A DNA stretch of 23,847 nucleotides, from contig JAHZHB010000151.1 in assembly GCA_019420465.1 (NCBI GenBank), forward strand, positions 36,735 through 60,581. Direction: 5' to 3'. The translations under genes were made by a program, and so were the position numbers. Within the stretch, counting starts at the first letter, position 1; every line of letters begins with the position of its first letter. Origin of the DNA: Lachnospiraceae bacterium (lineage in GTDB: Bacteria > Bacillota > Clostridia > Lachnospirales > Lachnospiraceae). Below, piece by piece: positions 23,591 through 23,847 of the stretch. The notes beneath the pieces were generated by a model. That model worked only from the letters and a program-made list of their open reading frames with translations, was not told where the DNA came from and ran no database searches.

Positions 23591-23847
23591 TTAGCCGAAG
23601 TATCTCTCCAGAAGACCTTTGAATGCTCTGCCGTGACGGGCTTCGTCGCGTGCCATTTCGTGAACAGTATCATGAATAGCATCCAGACCGGCTGCTTTTG
23701 CACGTTTAGCCAGATCTGTCTTACCAGCTGTAGCGCCGTTCTCTGCCTCTACACGCATTTCCAGATTCTTCTTGGTGCTGTCTGTAACAACTTCGCCCAG
23801 AAGCTCTGCAAATTTAGCTGCATGCTCAGCCTCTTCGTAAGCTGCTT
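23591..23847 (-). CDS. Rubrerythrin (ferritin-like peroxidase), C-terminal part only
   Basis: The last 84 or so residues of a ferritin-like diiron protein; the 5' part lies beyond the right edge. Visible are AYEEAEHAAKFAELLGE and HEMARDEARHGRAFKGLLER, the two ExxH helices that ligate the diiron centre, ending LLERYFG and a TAA stop. Rubrerythrins of anaerobes reduce hydrogen peroxide with electrons from NAD(P)H or rubredoxin. The visible piece ends without a C-terminal rubredoxin domain. This resembles the short clostridial forms, although an N-terminal rubredoxin domain outside the window cannot be excluded. It is followed by a UUCG-loop terminator. Confidence 0.92.
   Translation of the reverse strand, partial: AAYEEAEHAAKFAELLGEVVTDSTKKNLEMRVEAENGATAGKTDLAKRAKAAGLDAIHDTVHEMARDEARHGRAFKGLLERYFG

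Overview
This window looks like a chromosomal segment of a gut-type Gram-positive anaerobe, most likely a Lachnospiraceae member (Blautia/Ruminococcus-like). The grounds are a Met-specific T-box leader on metG, a rubrerythrin, a LytTR/GHKL two-component pair, strong AGGAGG-type ribosome binding sites, and several glycoside hydrolases served by a GPH-type sugar symporter. The genus is inference. Every gene I can support lies on the minus strand, so transcription runs from the right end to the left. The long plus-strand reading frames are shadows.

In order of transcription: the 3' end of a rubrerythrin gene (23591-23847) with its terminator; a promoter and Met T-box leader; metG (21092-23059); hairpin element B (20841-21078); tatD (20017-20793); hairpin element A (19746-19966); a promoter and three enzyme genes, two GH78-like alpha-L-rhamnosidase-family proteins and a GH2 enzyme (13573-19633), closed by a hairpin terminator; a GH3 beta-glucosidase-type enzyme with swapped domain order and membrane anchors, a four-helix membrane protein and a GPH symporter (8343-13323); a 133-bp MITE-like repeat (8206-8338); an apparent 3' gene remnant; an O-acylation cassette of lipoprotein SGNH, MBOAT and SGNH proteins (3513-7989); an intracellular GH43 enzyme (1970-3421); and a LytTR response regulator with its GHKL sensor kinase, which runs off the left edge.

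The central genes read as a plant-glycan or glycoside use locus. The anchored GH3 enzyme would work outside, the GPH symporter would import products, and the GH2, GH43 and GH78-like enzymes, which lack signal peptides, would finish the job in the cytoplasm. The MBOAT/SGNH cassette probably acylates a cell-surface or secreted glycan. Its two SGNH proteins carry leucine-rich (BspA-like) regions in opposite order relative to the SGNH domain.

The most unusual feature is the pair of hairpin elements around tatD. They share a roughly 118-bp core (about 94% identical, in opposite orientations). Each core is enclosed by its own long inverted-repeat arms: 51 bp, perfect, in element A; 60 bp with one mismatch in element B. 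The arms are nearly unrelated between the two copies. A conserved centre with copy-specific but self-complementary arms is not a pattern I can assign to a known repeat, riboswitch or terminator class.
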